DNA from: Castellaniella sp034675905
Lineage (GTDB): Bacteria > Pseudomonadota > Gammaproteobacteria > Burkholderiales > Burkholderiaceae_B
DNA length: 64,000 nt
Assembly: GCF_034675905.1 (NCBI RefSeq)
Contig: NZ_JAUCCV010000002.1
Coordinates: forward strand, 124,001 to 188,000
Direction: 5' to 3'
Made by a program: the position numbers and the translations under genes. This document shows positions 43,111 through 52,281 of this stretch, piece after piece. Every line of letters begins with the position of its first letter. Positions within the stretch are counted from its first letter, which is position 1. The notes under the pieces are model-generated. The model was given only the letters and a program-made list of their open reading frames with translations, did not search any database and was not told the DNA's origin.

Positions 43111-43941
43111 ATGGAAATTTCCGCACTCACACACAGCCCCCTAGGGCGCAGCACGGCAGGGTCTGATCACTACGATCCGGCGCTCCTGTGCCCTATCGCT
43201 CGCGCTGAGACGCGCGCCGGGCTGGATCTGCCCCAGGCGCCCTACGGCGCCGACATCTGGAATGCCTATGAATTGTCGTGGTTGAATGCCAAAGGCCGCC
43301 CGGTCGTGGCCATGGGGCGGTTCACCTTTCCGGCTGACAGCCTGAACCTGATCGAGTCGAAATCTTTCAAGCTCTATCTGAACAGCTTCAATGATGAGCG
43401 CTTTGAATATCCGGACATCGTGCGCCAGCGCCTGTACACGGACCTCAGCCGCGCCTGCGACAAACCTGTCCACATTGAAATCCTGTCCGTGCGCCCGGCA
43501 TTCGAGCTCAGCTGCGCACCGCTGCGCGGCACCTGCATCGACGAACAGGATATCGACTTCGACCCCGTCGCCGCGCCCACCCCGGACACGCTGACCCTGT
43601 CGCAGCCGGCGCCTTTCGTGCGCGAGACCCTGGTGACGGAACTGATGAAATCCAACTGCCCCGTCACCGGCCAGCCCGACTGGGCCAGCTTGCAGATCCA
43701 GTACGCCGGCTCACGCATCGACCATGCCGGCCTGCTGCGCTACATCGTGTCCTTGCGTCACCATGGCGAATTTCACGAGCTGTGCGTGGAAAAAATCTAC
43801 GGGGAAATCATGGCGCGCTGCGCGCCGGAAGAGCTGCTGGTCTATGCGCGCTATACCCGCCGGGGCGGACTGGACATCAACCCCTGGCGGGCCAATATAC
43901 AAGTCCAGAATATCGGGCAGACCCGCACGCTGCGGCAGTAG
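43111..43941 (+). CDS. queF: NADPH-dependent 7-cyano-7-deazaguanine reductase
   Basis: A 276-residue long-form QueF that reduces preQ0 to preQ1 for queuosine. The family motif ESKSFKLYLNSF binds NADPH, the catalytic Cys is in SNCPVTGQPDW, and FHELCVEKIY follows. The ATG before EISALTHSPLG matches E. coli-type QueF; a longer in-frame start runs into the AT-rich regulatory region. No preQ1 riboswitch is recognised upstream, only the inverted repeats. Confidence 0.92.
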   Translation: MEISALTHSPLGRSTAGSDHYDPALLCPIARAETRAGLDLPQAPYGADIWNAYELSWLNAKGRPVVAMGRFTFPADSLNLIESKSFKLYLNSFNDERFEYPDIVRQRLYTDLSRACDKPVHIEILSVRPAFELSCAPLRGTCIDEQDIDFDPVAAPTPDTLTLSQPAPFVRETLVTELMKSNCPVTGQPDWASLQIQYAGSRIDHAGLLRYIVSLRHHGEFHELCVEKIYGEIMARCAPEELLVYARYTRRGGLDINPWRANIQVQNIGQTRTLRQ

Positions 43942-43953
43942 ACCGCTGGTCAG

Positions 43954-45426
43954 CTACCGGCGGCCCCGATTGGCCGCCGCCATGAACGCATCGGCCGTCG
44001 CGACAGGCGCCTGGGTCAACAGGCTGACACCGATGAACAATGCTGCCGACACCGGCAGCACCCACACGCCGGCCGACAAACCCAGCGGCTGGATGCCGGT
44101 GGCAAACAGGACCAGCACGATGGCGCTGCCGCCCAGGATGCTGGCCAGCGCACCCGCCGCCGTGCCGCGCCGCCAGTAAAACGCGCCGATGATGGCCGGC
44201 ACCACGACCGCCAGCCCGGTGGATGCCGCCACCGACAGCACCGCAATCAAGTTCAGGCGCAGTTCCGCAAACAGCAAAGCCAGCACAGCGACGACAGCCA
44301 GCGCCCATTTCCCGAAGCGCACCTGGCGCGCCTCGTCGCGATGCCCGGCCGCATGGGCGTAGACGTCGCGCGACAGCATCGAGGACAAGGTCAGCATGAT
44401 GGAATCGATGGTCGAGATCGCCGCTGCCAGAATGCCGATCATCACGATCTCCGCCAAGACGGGCGGCACCATGTCCGAACCCAACAGCTGCGGGGTGGCC
44501 AAATCCGGCGTGGACAATCCAGGCAGCGCGATCATCGCGCTGAAGCCCCAGGTAACGGAGACCAGGGTATAGATCAAGCCGAAGCAAAGGAATCCGATCA
44601 GCATGCGGCGCAGCGCCGGCAGATTCCTGGGCATGAACAAGCGCTGGCTGACTTGCGGATTCGACAGACTGAAGAAAAACCAGGGCAGCGTCAGGCCCAG
44701 AAAGGTGGCAAATGAAAAGAAGCCTGGACCGGGCACCGTGAGCACGTCGTCCGGCATCTGGCTGAGCCGATCGAACATGACGCCCAGCCCGCCCAGTTCG
44801 TGCACCACCAACCAGGCGACAGCGGTGGCCGACACCAGCATGAACAGCGCCTGCAAGGCGTCGGTCCACATGATGGAGCGCATGCCGGCGATATACGAAA
44901 AGACCAAGGCCACGACGGTGGCGAATACGGTGCCGGTGGTGAAACTGATGGCGCCATGACTCATGCCGGCCAGCAGGTAGCCGACGCCGGCCAGTTGCAC
45001 TGCGGCATAGGGAATGAGAAACAGGCAGTTGCTGAGCGCCATGGAGACGGCCACCGGTTTGCTCTGATAGCGATGACCCAACATCTCGCTGGGGGTGATG
45101 AAATCGTAGGCCTTGCCCACATGCCAGAATTTCGGCCCGAACACCGCGACCAGCGAAACGCCGACGAAATACACGATCTCAAAGCCGAAAGCTCCCACCC
45201 CTGCCTTGTACGTCAGGCCCGCCAGCCCCACCAGCATGAAGGCGCTGTACGTGGTCGCGCTGTAGCTGAGCGCCGAGACGAAACCGCCGAAGCGCCGCGC
45301 CCCCAGAAAATAGCCCGACATGCTGACGGAACGGCCATTGGTGGATTCGTCCCGGGACAGCCAGGCGACGTAAAGCGCGATCACCAGGTAAATAGCAACG
45401 CCGATCCAGAGCGATACGGCGCTCAT
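43954..45426 (-). CDS. Sodium:solute symporter
   Basis: A 490-residue SSS-family transporter with about 13 membrane helices. Typical segments are GYFLGARRFGGFVSALSYSATTYSAFML near the N-terminus and the Na+-site region AAAISTIDSIMLTLSSMLSRDVYA. The solute is unknown; relatives carry carboxylates, amino acids or choline. Its start overlaps the stop of a DUF3311 gene by 4 nt, the usual pairing. Confidence 0.88.
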   Translation of the reverse strand: MSAVSLWIGVAIYLVIALYVAWLSRDESTNGRSVSMSGYFLGARRFGGFVSALSYSATTYSAFMLVGLAGLTYKAGVGAFGFEIVYFVGVSLVAVFGPKFWHVGKAYDFITPSEMLGHRYQSKPVAVSMALSNCLFLIPYAAVQLAGVGYLLAGMSHGAISFTTGTVFATVVALVFSYIAGMRSIMWTDALQALFMLVSATAVAWLVVHELGGLGVMFDRLSQMPDDVLTVPGPGFFSFATFLGLTLPWFFFSLSNPQVSQRLFMPRNLPALRRMLIGFLCFGLIYTLVSVTWGFSAMIALPGLSTPDLATPQLLGSDMVPPVLAEIVMIGILAAAISTIDSIMLTLSSMLSRDVYAHAAGHRDEARQVRFGKWALAVVAVLALLFAELRLNLIAVLSVAASTGLAVVVPAIIGAFYWRRGTAAGALASILGGSAIVLVLFATGIQPLGLSAGVWVLPVSAALFIGVSLLTQAPVATADAFMAAANRGRR

Positions 45427-45608
45427 TGCTCATGCTCCTGCAAATCGCGGGTAGCCGCCAGATTGAGGACGATCACCAGCACGCCTGTCACGGCCCAGAA
45501 CAAGAAGCTGCCGTACCAGGCATTGACGCGATCCAGGAACAGATAGGGGACTCCATAGCACAGCAGCGCCAGGACCCAGATGCAGGCAAGACTCAACTTT
45601 CTTATCAT
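45423..45608 (-). CDS. DUF3311 small membrane protein
   Basis: A 61-residue protein with two helices (LACIWVLALLCYGVPYLFL and LFWAVTGVLVIVLNLAA). DUF3311/YhdT proteins accompany sodium:solute symporters, and the ATGA overlap with that gene indicates translation coupling. It probably stabilises the transporter; its exact role is unknown. Confidence 0.8.
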   Translation of the reverse strand: MIRKLSLACIWVLALLCYGVPYLFLDRVNAWYGSFLFWAVTGVLVIVLNLAATRDLQEHEQ

Positions 45609-45630
45609 GACAATAGGGATGGGCGGCGGA

Positions 45631-46200
45631 TCAGCTGCGCCGCTGGATTTCAGGCCAGGCCTTTTTCAGGTAGTAGCACATCGACCAGACGGTCAGGATG
45701 GCGGCGACCACAATCAGGACGGAGCCCAGCAGGCGGGTGGAAATGCCTTCGATGGGCTGCCAGTACAACAGACAGGGAATGGCGATCATCTGGGCGGCGG
45801 TCTTGAACTTGCCCAGACGATGCACGGCCACGCTGCTGCTGGCGCCGATTTTCGCCATCCATTCGCGCAGCGCCGAAATAGTCAGTTCGCGGCCGATGAT
45901 GACCAGGGCGATCAGCAGATCGACGCGCCCTATATCCAACAGAATCAGCAACGCCGCTACGACCATGAGCTTGTCGGCCACGGGATCCAGAAAGGCGCCG
46001 AAGGCCGAGGTCTGGTTCCAGCGCCGGGCCAGATACCCATCGAACCAATCCGTGATGGCGGCCACGATGAAGGCGATCGCGGCGGCGCTGTCGCGCCAAC
46101 CGGATGCAGCCCAGGCATCCGGCAAATAGAACAATCCCACGAGCAGCGGGATCATGGCGATGCGCAACCAGGTCAGGGCGATGGGGATATTGAACGGCAT
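45631..46200 (-). CDS. pgsA: CDP-diacylglycerol--glycerol-3-phosphate 3-phosphatidyltransferase
   Basis: A 189-residue inner-membrane enzyme of phosphatidylglycerol synthesis. The CDP-alcohol phosphotransferase signature D-W-F-D-G-Y-L-A-R-R-W ... F-G-A-F-L-D-P-V-A-D is complete. It follows uvrC by 14 nt on the same strand, the order seen in many proteobacteria. Confidence 0.93.
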   Translation of the reverse strand: MPFNIPIALTWLRIAMIPLLVGLFYLPDAWAASGWRDSAAAIAFIVAAITDWFDGYLARRWNQTSAFGAFLDPVADKLMVVAALLILLDIGRVDLLIALVIIGRELTISALREWMAKIGASSSVAVHRLGKFKTAAQMIAIPCLLYWQPIEGISTRLLGSVLIVVAAILTVWSMCYYLKKAWPEIQRRS

Positions 46201-46213
46201 AATAAATGTAATA

Positions 46214-48037
46214 CTACCTTAAGGCGTGGTAGATGCGTTCGGCCAATTGCCGGGAAATCCCATCCACGCCCGCCAATTCGTCAATACTGGCGTCCACCAC
46301 CCCGGAAAAGCCGCCGAATCGGGCCAGCAGATTCTTGCGCCGGTGCTGGCCGACACCTTCGATGTCTTCCAGACGCGACACATTGCGGGCCTTGGCACGG
46401 CGCGCCCGCATGCCGGTGATGGCAAAGCGGTGCGCCTCGTCGCGCACTTCCGCCACCAGCATCAGGGCGGCGGATTCCACCCCCAGGGCCACAGAAGGCC
46501 GGCCATCGACGAACACCAGGGTTTCCAGACCGACCTTGCGATGATCGCCCTTTTTCACCCCCACGATGCAGCGGGTATCCAGGCCCAGTTCCTCGAAGAC
46601 CTGGCGCGCCACCCCCACCTGCCCTTCCCCGCCATCGATCAAGACTATGTCGGGCAGCAACACCTCGCCGTCCACGACCCGCCCGTAGCGCCGGGTCAAG
46701 GCCTGGCGCATGGCGGCATAATCGTCGCCCGGCTCGATCCCCGCGATATTGAATCGGCGATACAAGGAATGCTGCATGGCGTGGTTCTTGTACACCACAC
46801 AGGACGCCTGGGTGGCCTCGCCCGCAGTGTGGCTGATATCGAAGCATTCGATGTGCAGCGCCGCCAACGCCGCTTCGTCCGTATCCAGGTCCAATTCCAC
46901 GGCCAGCGCCAAGGTGCGGGCCTCGCGGGCGCTGGATTCCGACAGGCGCTGCGCCAACGCCATCCGGGCATTGCGCTGCGCCTGTTCCAGCCAGGTCCGG
47001 CGGGCGCCTTGCGGACGCGACAGGGCGCGCACCTTATGGCCGTGCTGCTCCGCCAGCATGGGGATCAAGTCGGGATCGGACAAGGCATGCGAACAGACCA
47101 GCACCGGAGGCACCGGATTATCGGCATAGTGCTGCGCGACGAATGCCGCGAGCACTTCTTCGGCGGATTCGTCCTGGGCCTGCGTCGGAAACAAGGGCTT
47201 GTCCCCCAGGTGACGGCCGGCCCGCACCATGGCCAGATTGACGCAGACCCGCCCGCCGGAGATTTCCACCGCGATGATGTCGGCGCTGTCTTCGCCGACC
47301 TGCTCCATGGTCTGCTGCTGCAGGACTTTCGCCAATGCCCGCATCTGATCGCGCAGCACCGCCGCCTGCTCGAAGTCCTGCCGCTCGGCCGCCGCCGTCA
47401 TCCGCTGTTCGATATCCTGCAGGACTTCGGTAGTGCGGCCTTCCAGAAAGCGGATGGCACGATCCACGTCGGCGCGGTAGTCCTCCAGAGAGATCTTGCC
47501 CACACAGGGCGCCGAACAGCGCCCGATCTGGTACAGCAGGCAGGGGCGGGTGCGATGCGCGTAGACGCTGTCTTCGCAGGTACGCAGCTTGAAGACCTTC
47601 TGCAGGATCTGGATGGTCTCGCGCACGGCCCAGGAATTCGGGTAAGGGCCGAAGAAATGTCCTTTCCCCTGGGTGCTGCCCCGGTAATAGACGATACGCG
47701 GCGCTTCGTGATCCGTGATGTGCAGATAGGGATAGGACTTGTCATCCCGAAACAGGATGTTGTAGCGTGGCTTCAGGCGCTTGATCAGGTTGTTTTCCAG
47801 GATCAGCGCCTCAGCCTCGGTACGCGTCACCGTGACCTCGGTACGCACTACGCGGGCCAGCATGTGCGCAATGCGCGGGCCATGCCCGGTCTTCTGGAAA
47901 TACGAGCTGACGCGGCGCTTCAGATCGCGCGCCTTGCCCACATACAACACGTCCCCGCCGGCATCGATATGCCGGTAAACCCCCGGCAGATGCGGCAGAT
48001 CAGATAGAAAGGTTTTCAGATCGAAGGCTTCGGGCAC
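46214..48037 (-). CDS. uvrC: Excinuclease ABC subunit C
   Basis: A 607-residue nuclease that makes both cuts in nucleotide excision repair. The GIY-YIG domain is in LPGVYRHIDAGGDVLYVGKARD, the UVR domain around 200-235, the RNase H-like core in HIECFDISHTAGEATQASCVV, and HhH motifs at the end. The first 38 nt overlap the end of nagZ. No LexA box was noticed directly upstream. Confidence 0.94.
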   Translation of the reverse strand: MPEAFDLKTFLSDLPHLPGVYRHIDAGGDVLYVGKARDLKRRVSSYFQKTGHGPRIAHMLARVVRTEVTVTRTEAEALILENNLIKRLKPRYNILFRDDKSYPYLHITDHEAPRIVYYRGSTQGKGHFFGPYPNSWAVRETIQILQKVFKLRTCEDSVYAHRTRPCLLYQIGRCSAPCVGKISLEDYRADVDRAIRFLEGRTTEVLQDIEQRMTAAAERQDFEQAAVLRDQMRALAKVLQQQTMEQVGEDSADIIAVEISGGRVCVNLAMVRAGRHLGDKPLFPTQAQDESAEEVLAAFVAQHYADNPVPPVLVCSHALSDPDLIPMLAEQHGHKVRALSRPQGARRTWLEQAQRNARMALAQRLSESSAREARTLALAVELDLDTDEAALAALHIECFDISHTAGEATQASCVVYKNHAMQHSLYRRFNIAGIEPGDDYAAMRQALTRRYGRVVDGEVLLPDIVLIDGGEGQVGVARQVFEELGLDTRCIVGVKKGDHRKVGLETLVFVDGRPSVALGVESAALMLVAEVRDEAHRFAITGMRARRAKARNVSRLEDIEGVGQHRRKNLLARFGGFSGVVDASIDELAGVDGISRQLAERIYHALR

Positions 48038-49046
48038 GGAGATACCTTGGATCGGACAACAGTCCCGTCCAGTCGGGAGATGGACGGGCCGGCATCAGGC
48101 GTCGGATGCGGTGCACCGCCTGCGGATCCAGCGGACGGCCATCCAAAGCAACCAACAGCTCATCGGCCAGATCGGGACGGTTGCAGACCAGCACCATATC
48201 GCAGCCGGCGTCCAAGGCGGCGCGGGCGCGGGCATGGATGTCGCCCGCTACGCTGGCGCCCTCCATGGTCAGATCATCGGAAAACACCACCCCATCGTAG
48301 GCGAATTGCTCGCGCAGAATGCCCGTCACCCAGCGGCGTGAAAATCCGGCGGGTTCCGGCGCCACCTGCGGGTAGATCACATGCGCGGGCATGACGGCAG
48401 GCAGGACCAGATCGCCCAGCCAGCGGTAAGGCGCCGCATCGGCGTCAAGGATCTCGTCCAGAGATCGATCATCCACCGGAATTTCATGATGGGAATCCGC
48501 GGCGACGGCCCCATGCCCAGGAAAATGTTTGCCGCAGGCCGCCATGCCGGCCTGGGCCAGCCCCTGGATCAAGGCGCGCGCCAGCAGGGACACCACGGCG
48601 GGGTCTTCGTGGAAGGCGCGGTTGCCGATCACCTGGCTGACGCCGGCGTCCAGATCCAGCACCGGCGTAAAGCTGAAATCCACCCCGCAAGCGCGCAATT
48701 CGCTGGCCAGCACAAAGCCGGTTTCAGTCGCTCCATGCAAGGCTGCCTGGGGATCCTGGTCATACCAACGACCCAACGCCTGCATCGCAGGCAGCGGCGT
48801 GAAGCCATCCGTCCGGAAGCGCTGCACACGACCGCCTTCATGGTCGACAGCAATCAGCAGAGGTTCCTGGCGCGCGGCATGAATCGCGGCACACAAGGCC
48901 GTCAACTGCGCACGGTCAGCGAAATTACGAGCAAACAGGATGACGCCGCCTACCTGGGGATGGCGCAGGCGCAATTGTTCGGCGGCCGTCAGTTCCAGGC
49001 CGGCGACATCGACCATGACAGGGCCGGGAGGCAAAGGATTCTGCAT
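48000..49046 (-). CDS. nagZ: Beta-N-acetylhexosaminidase
   Basis: A 348-residue GH3 cytoplasmic enzyme of peptidoglycan recycling that removes GlcNAc from anhydro-muropeptides. AVDHEGGRVQRF, ELRACGVDFSFTPVLDLD and the catalytic KHFPGHGAVAADSH loop are complete, with SDDLTMEGAS near the nucleophile. The ATG at MQNPLPPGP was chosen since it lies 4 nt after the acpS stop; an in-frame ATG 30 nt earlier would overlap acpS. The 3' end overlaps uvrC by 38 nt. Confidence 0.9.
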   Translation of the reverse strand: MQNPLPPGPVMVDVAGLELTAAEQLRLRHPQVGGVILFARNFADRAQLTALCAAIHAARQEPLLIAVDHEGGRVQRFRTDGFTPLPAMQALGRWYDQDPQAALHGATETGFVLASELRACGVDFSFTPVLDLDAGVSQVIGNRAFHEDPAVVSLLARALIQGLAQAGMAACGKHFPGHGAVAADSHHEIPVDDRSLDEILDADAAPYRWLGDLVLPAVMPAHVIYPQVAPEPAGFSRRWVTGILREQFAYDGVVFSDDLTMEGASVAGDIHARARAALDAGCDMVLVCNRPDLADELLVALDGRPLDPQAVHRIRRLMPARPSPDWTGLLSDPRYLRARSLRSENLSI

Positions 49047-49050
49047 GAAA

Positions 49051-49497
49051 TCAGTGCTTGGATAAGGGTTGGGCATCGGACGCCGCGGCAGGCGGACGGC
49101 CTTCTATGACGACAAAGGCCGCCACCATATCGGACTCATCCGTCATCGACACATGGGCCTGCCCGAAACGGGCATCGTACCAGTCCTTCAGAGGGCCGGA
49201 CAGATGGACTTCGGGCGCGCCGCCCCGGCGGTTCAGGATCTGCACCCGCGACCACGTCATGGGCATGTGGATGCCCAGGCCGATAGCCTTGGAAAAGGCT
49301 TCTTTGGCAGCGAAACGGGTCGCCAGGTACAGGATGCCCCGCCGGGGATCCCGCGCTGTGCGGCGGGCATGGACCAGCTGTTCGTCAGCGCCCAACACGC
49401 GCTGCACGAAACGCTCGCCATGCCGCGCATAGATGCGTTCGATGCGATTCACCCGCAATAGATCCGTGCCGATGCCGGCAATGCCTGCGCCTGTCAT
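49051..49497 (-). CDS. acpS: Holo-[acyl-carrier-protein] synthase
   Basis: A 148-residue 4'-phosphopantetheinyl transferase that activates ACP. GIGTDLLRVNRIERI and the CoA/Mg site FAAKEAFSKAIGLGI are complete. It is a little longer than usual, with a Pro/Ala-rich tail. GAGGAGG lies just upstream. It clusters with nagZ, as in related genomes. Confidence 0.92.
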   Translation of the reverse strand: MTGAGIAGIGTDLLRVNRIERIYARHGERFVQRVLGADEQLVHARRTARDPRRGILYLATRFAAKEAFSKAIGLGIHMPMTWSRVQILNRRGGAPEVHLSGPLKDWYDARFGQAHVSMTDESDMVAAFVVIEGRPPAAASDAQPLSKH

Positions 49498-49543
49498 CAG
49501 ATTTCCTCCTCGAAGGAATAAAGGACCCCCACGCTGCGCAGGC

Positions 49544-50092
49544 TTACAGGCGCAGGAAGTGTTCGCGGTAGTGCTTCAGTTCGTTGATGGATTCCTGGAT
49601 GTCGGCCAGGGCTTCGTGCTTGCTGGCCTTGGTGAAACTGCGATAGACCTCGGGTTTCCAGCGCAGGGACAGTTCCTTCAGCGTGCTGACGTCCAGGTTG
49701 CGGTAGTGGAAGTAGGCTTCCAGGCGCGGCATGTACTTCACCATGAAGCGCCGGTCCTGGCCGATGGTATTGCCGCACATGGGCGATTTGCCGGACGGCA
49801 CCAAGGGCGCGAGGAACTCCAGCAGGATGTCTTCGACCTGGGATTCCGTCACAGTCGAGGCCTTGACCCGCTCGATCAGGCCGCTCTTGCCATGTGTGGA
49901 CTGATTCCACTTATCCATGCCATCAAGCACCGCATTGTCCTGATGCACCACCAGCACCGGCGCCTGGGCGACTTCGGTCAGGTCGGGTTCAGTGACAATC
50001 AGGGCAATTTCCAGAATGCGTTCTTTTTCAGGATCCAAGCCGGACATTTCCATATCCAGCCAGATCAGGCGCTGATCATTCGCAGCCATCAC
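49544..50092 (-). CDS. orn: Oligoribonuclease
   Basis: A 182-residue DEDDh 3'-5' exonuclease that degrades pGpG and other very short RNAs, so it completes c-di-GMP breakdown. The acidic motifs LIWLDMEMSGLDPEKERILEIA, PMCGNTIGQDRRFM, and the final His/Asp in HEALADIQESI are complete. It is divergent from the M48 gene, with 52 nt between starts. Confidence 0.94.
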   Translation of the reverse strand: MMAANDQRLIWLDMEMSGLDPEKERILEIALIVTEPDLTEVAQAPVLVVHQDNAVLDGMDKWNQSTHGKSGLIERVKASTVTESQVEDILLEFLAPLVPSGKSPMCGNTIGQDRRFMVKYMPRLEAYFHYRNLDVSTLKELSLRWKPEVYRSFTKASKHEALADIQESINELKHYREHFLRL

Positions 50093-50144
50093 CTATAATC
50101 CTTTCAACTGTAAAACCTGATTTTCGCATATTGGCCGGACAGAC

Positions 50145-51389
50145 ATGCTGACCACCCTGTTTCTCGCCTGCCTGATCGGCGACCTGCTGATCCGCTATTG
50201 GCTGGCACGTCGGCAGATCCGCCACGTGCTGGCCCACCGCGACACCGTCCCGGAGGCCTTCGTCGGCCACATCAGCCTGCACAGCCACCAGCGCGCAGCC
50301 GACTACACCGTGGCGCGCTGCCAGCTATCGATGGTCGAACGCATCACAGAAGCCGCCATCCTGCTGGCCCTCACACTGCTGGGCGGATTGCAGGCCCTGG
50401 ACCTGATGCTGGGTCACCTCATCGAACACGAACTGTGGCGCCAACTGGCGCTGGTCGGCTGCGTGCTGGCGCTGCTGGGTTCTATCGGCCTGGCTTTTTC
50501 CGCTTGGCGCACCTTCCGGCTGGAAGCCCGCTACGGATTCAACCGCATGACGCCGCGCCTGTTCATCACCGACGCGCTCAAGATGCTGCTCCTCACCCTG
50601 GCGCTGGGCACGCCGCTGCTGGCTGCCATTCTATGGGTCATGGGTGCGACCGGCACGGATTGGGCCTGGTGGGCCTGGGGGCTGTGGGTGGCCTTCAATC
50701 TGCTGGTGCTCTGGCTCTACCCCAGCTTTATTGCGCCTATTTTCAACCGTTTCACTCCGCTGGATGATCCGGCGCTCAGCGCCCGCATCCACGCCTTGGC
50801 GCAACGCTGCCATTTCGGCCTGTCGGGTCTGTTCGTGATGGACGGCTCCCGCCGCTCGGCGCACGGCAATGCGTATTTCACCGGCTTCGGGCGCCACCGC
50901 CGCATCGTCTTCTTCGATACGCTGCTCTCGCGCCTGAATGTCGACGAAGTCGAAGCCGTGCTGGCGCATGAACTGGGTCACTTCGCCCACCATCACATCC
51001 TGCGACGCATCGTGGTCAGTTTCATCACCGCAGGTATCTTTCTGCAGCTGCTGGCCTGGTTATCGACCCAGCTCTGGTTCTACACCGGGCTGGGCGTCCT
51101 GCCCCAGCTGGGCAGACCCAATGACGGGCTGGCGCTGATGCTGTTCATGCTGACGCTGCCGGTCTTCACCTTCTGGGCGACCCCGATCGCCAGCCTGCTG
51201 TCGCGCCGGGACGAGTTCCAGGCAGATCGCTACGCCGTCAGCCAGTGCGGGCCGGCGCCGCTCAGCAGCGCCCTGGTCAAGCTGTACGACGACAACGCCG
51301 CCACCCTGACACCGGACCCGATCCATTCCGCCTGGTACGACAGCCACCCCTCGGCCGCCGTGCGCATCGCCCATCTGCACGATGGCTAA
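50145..51389 (+). CDS. M48 family membrane metalloprotease (Ste24-like)
   Basis: A 414-residue CAAX-protease-like enzyme with about seven membrane helices and zinc motif HELGH (in VLAHELGHFAHHH), plus the downstream Glu in RRDEFQADRYA. The N-terminal peptidase_M48_N domain is present. It probably degrades misfolded membrane or periplasmic proteins; the substrate is unknown. Its end overlaps rsgA by 8 nt. Confidence 0.9.
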   Translation: MLTTLFLACLIGDLLIRYWLARRQIRHVLAHRDTVPEAFVGHISLHSHQRAADYTVARCQLSMVERITEAAILLALTLLGGLQALDLMLGHLIEHELWRQLALVGCVLALLGSIGLAFSAWRTFRLEARYGFNRMTPRLFITDALKMLLLTLALGTPLLAAILWVMGATGTDWAWWAWGLWVAFNLLVLWLYPSFIAPIFNRFTPLDDPALSARIHALAQRCHFGLSGLFVMDGSRRSAHGNAYFTGFGRHRRIVFFDTLLSRLNVDEVEAVLAHELGHFAHHHILRRIVVSFITAGIFLQLLAWLSTQLWFYTGLGVLPQLGRPNDGLALMLFMLTLPVFTFWATPIASLLSRRDEFQADRYAVSQCGPAPLSSALVKLYDDNAATLTPDPIHSAWYDSHPSAAVRIAHLHDG

Positions 51390-52281
51390 AAACTTGCTGC
51401 AAGGCCGCGTCACTGCGGCCCACGGACGCCATTATCGGGTGGCCATCGACCACTCCGACCAGTCGCGCCACTGCTACCCTCGGGGGAAAAAAGCCGGCAT
51501 CGCCGTGGGCGACCACGTGCAGATCCTGCCAGAGGGCGAACACGAAGGCCTCATCACCGAAGTCCTGCCGCGCCGCAATCTGTTCTACCGATCAGACATC
51601 CAGCGCAGCAAACTGTTCGCCGCCAACATCGACCAGTTGCTGCTGGTGCTGGCAGCGGAGCCGGAATTTTCCGACGATCTGCTGGGCCGGGCGCTGGTTG
51701 CTGCCAGCAGCGCCGGCGTCGCAGCCCATATCGTGCTGAACAAATCCGATCTGCCCGGAACCGCCGCCGCCCGCCAACGCCTGCATGCCACCGAGGCGCT
51801 GGGGGTGCCAGTCCATATGCTGAGCGCCCTGGACGCCGCCCAAGTGCACGAACAGCTGATGCCGCTGCTGCAAGACCGCTGCACCCTGTTGCTGGGTCAA
51901 AGCGGCATGGGCAAATCCACGCTGCTCAATGCGCTGGTGCCCGATGCCCTGGCAGCCACTCAGACGCATTCCGAAGCCCTGGGCACCGGTCGCCATACGA
52001 CCACCCTCACCCGCCTGTATACCCTGCCCGGCGGGGGCGACCTGATCGATTCACCGGGTTTCCAGGCCTTTGGCCTGCAGCACCTGGGTCCTCAGGAAAT
52101 CGAACACGGGTTCCCGGAATTTGCGCCGGCGATCGAGCAATGCCGCTTCTACAACTGCACGCATCGGCATGAGCCGGGATGCGGCGTGCTGGCGGCGGTC
52201 GCCAGCGGCGGGATTTCCGCCCAGCGACACGCCTTGTACCTGCGCATCCTGGCGGAAAACGAAGCGGCCAAGCGCTACTGA
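51382..52281 (+). CDS. rsgA: Ribosome small-subunit-dependent GTPase A
   Basis: A 299-residue 30S-assembly GTPase. N-terminal OB-fold, then a circularly permuted GTPase: G4 LNKSDLPG comes before G1 LLGQSGMGKSTLLNAL, then G3 LIDSPGF. The zinc site CRFYNCTHRHEPGCG is at the C-terminus. It overlaps the M48 gene at the start and the convergent NUDIX gene by 7 nt at the end. Confidence 0.94.
   Translation: MAKNLLQGRVTAAHGRHYRVAIDHSDQSRHCYPRGKKAGIAVGDHVQILPEGEHEGLITEVLPRRNLFYRSDIQRSKLFAANIDQLLLVLAAEPEFSDDLLGRALVAASSAGVAAHIVLNKSDLPGTAAARQRLHATEALGVPVHMLSALDAAQVHEQLMPLLQDRCTLLLGQSGMGKSTLLNALVPDALAATQTHSEALGTGRHTTTLTRLYTLPGGGDLIDSPGFQAFGLQHLGPQEIEHGFPEFAPAIEQCRFYNCTHRHEPGCGVLAAVASGGISAQRHALYLRILAENEAAKRY

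Noticed and set aside
46226..48007. Open plus-strand frame of 593 codons opposite uvrC
   Set aside because: Antisense shadow of uvrC with no domain and biased composition.
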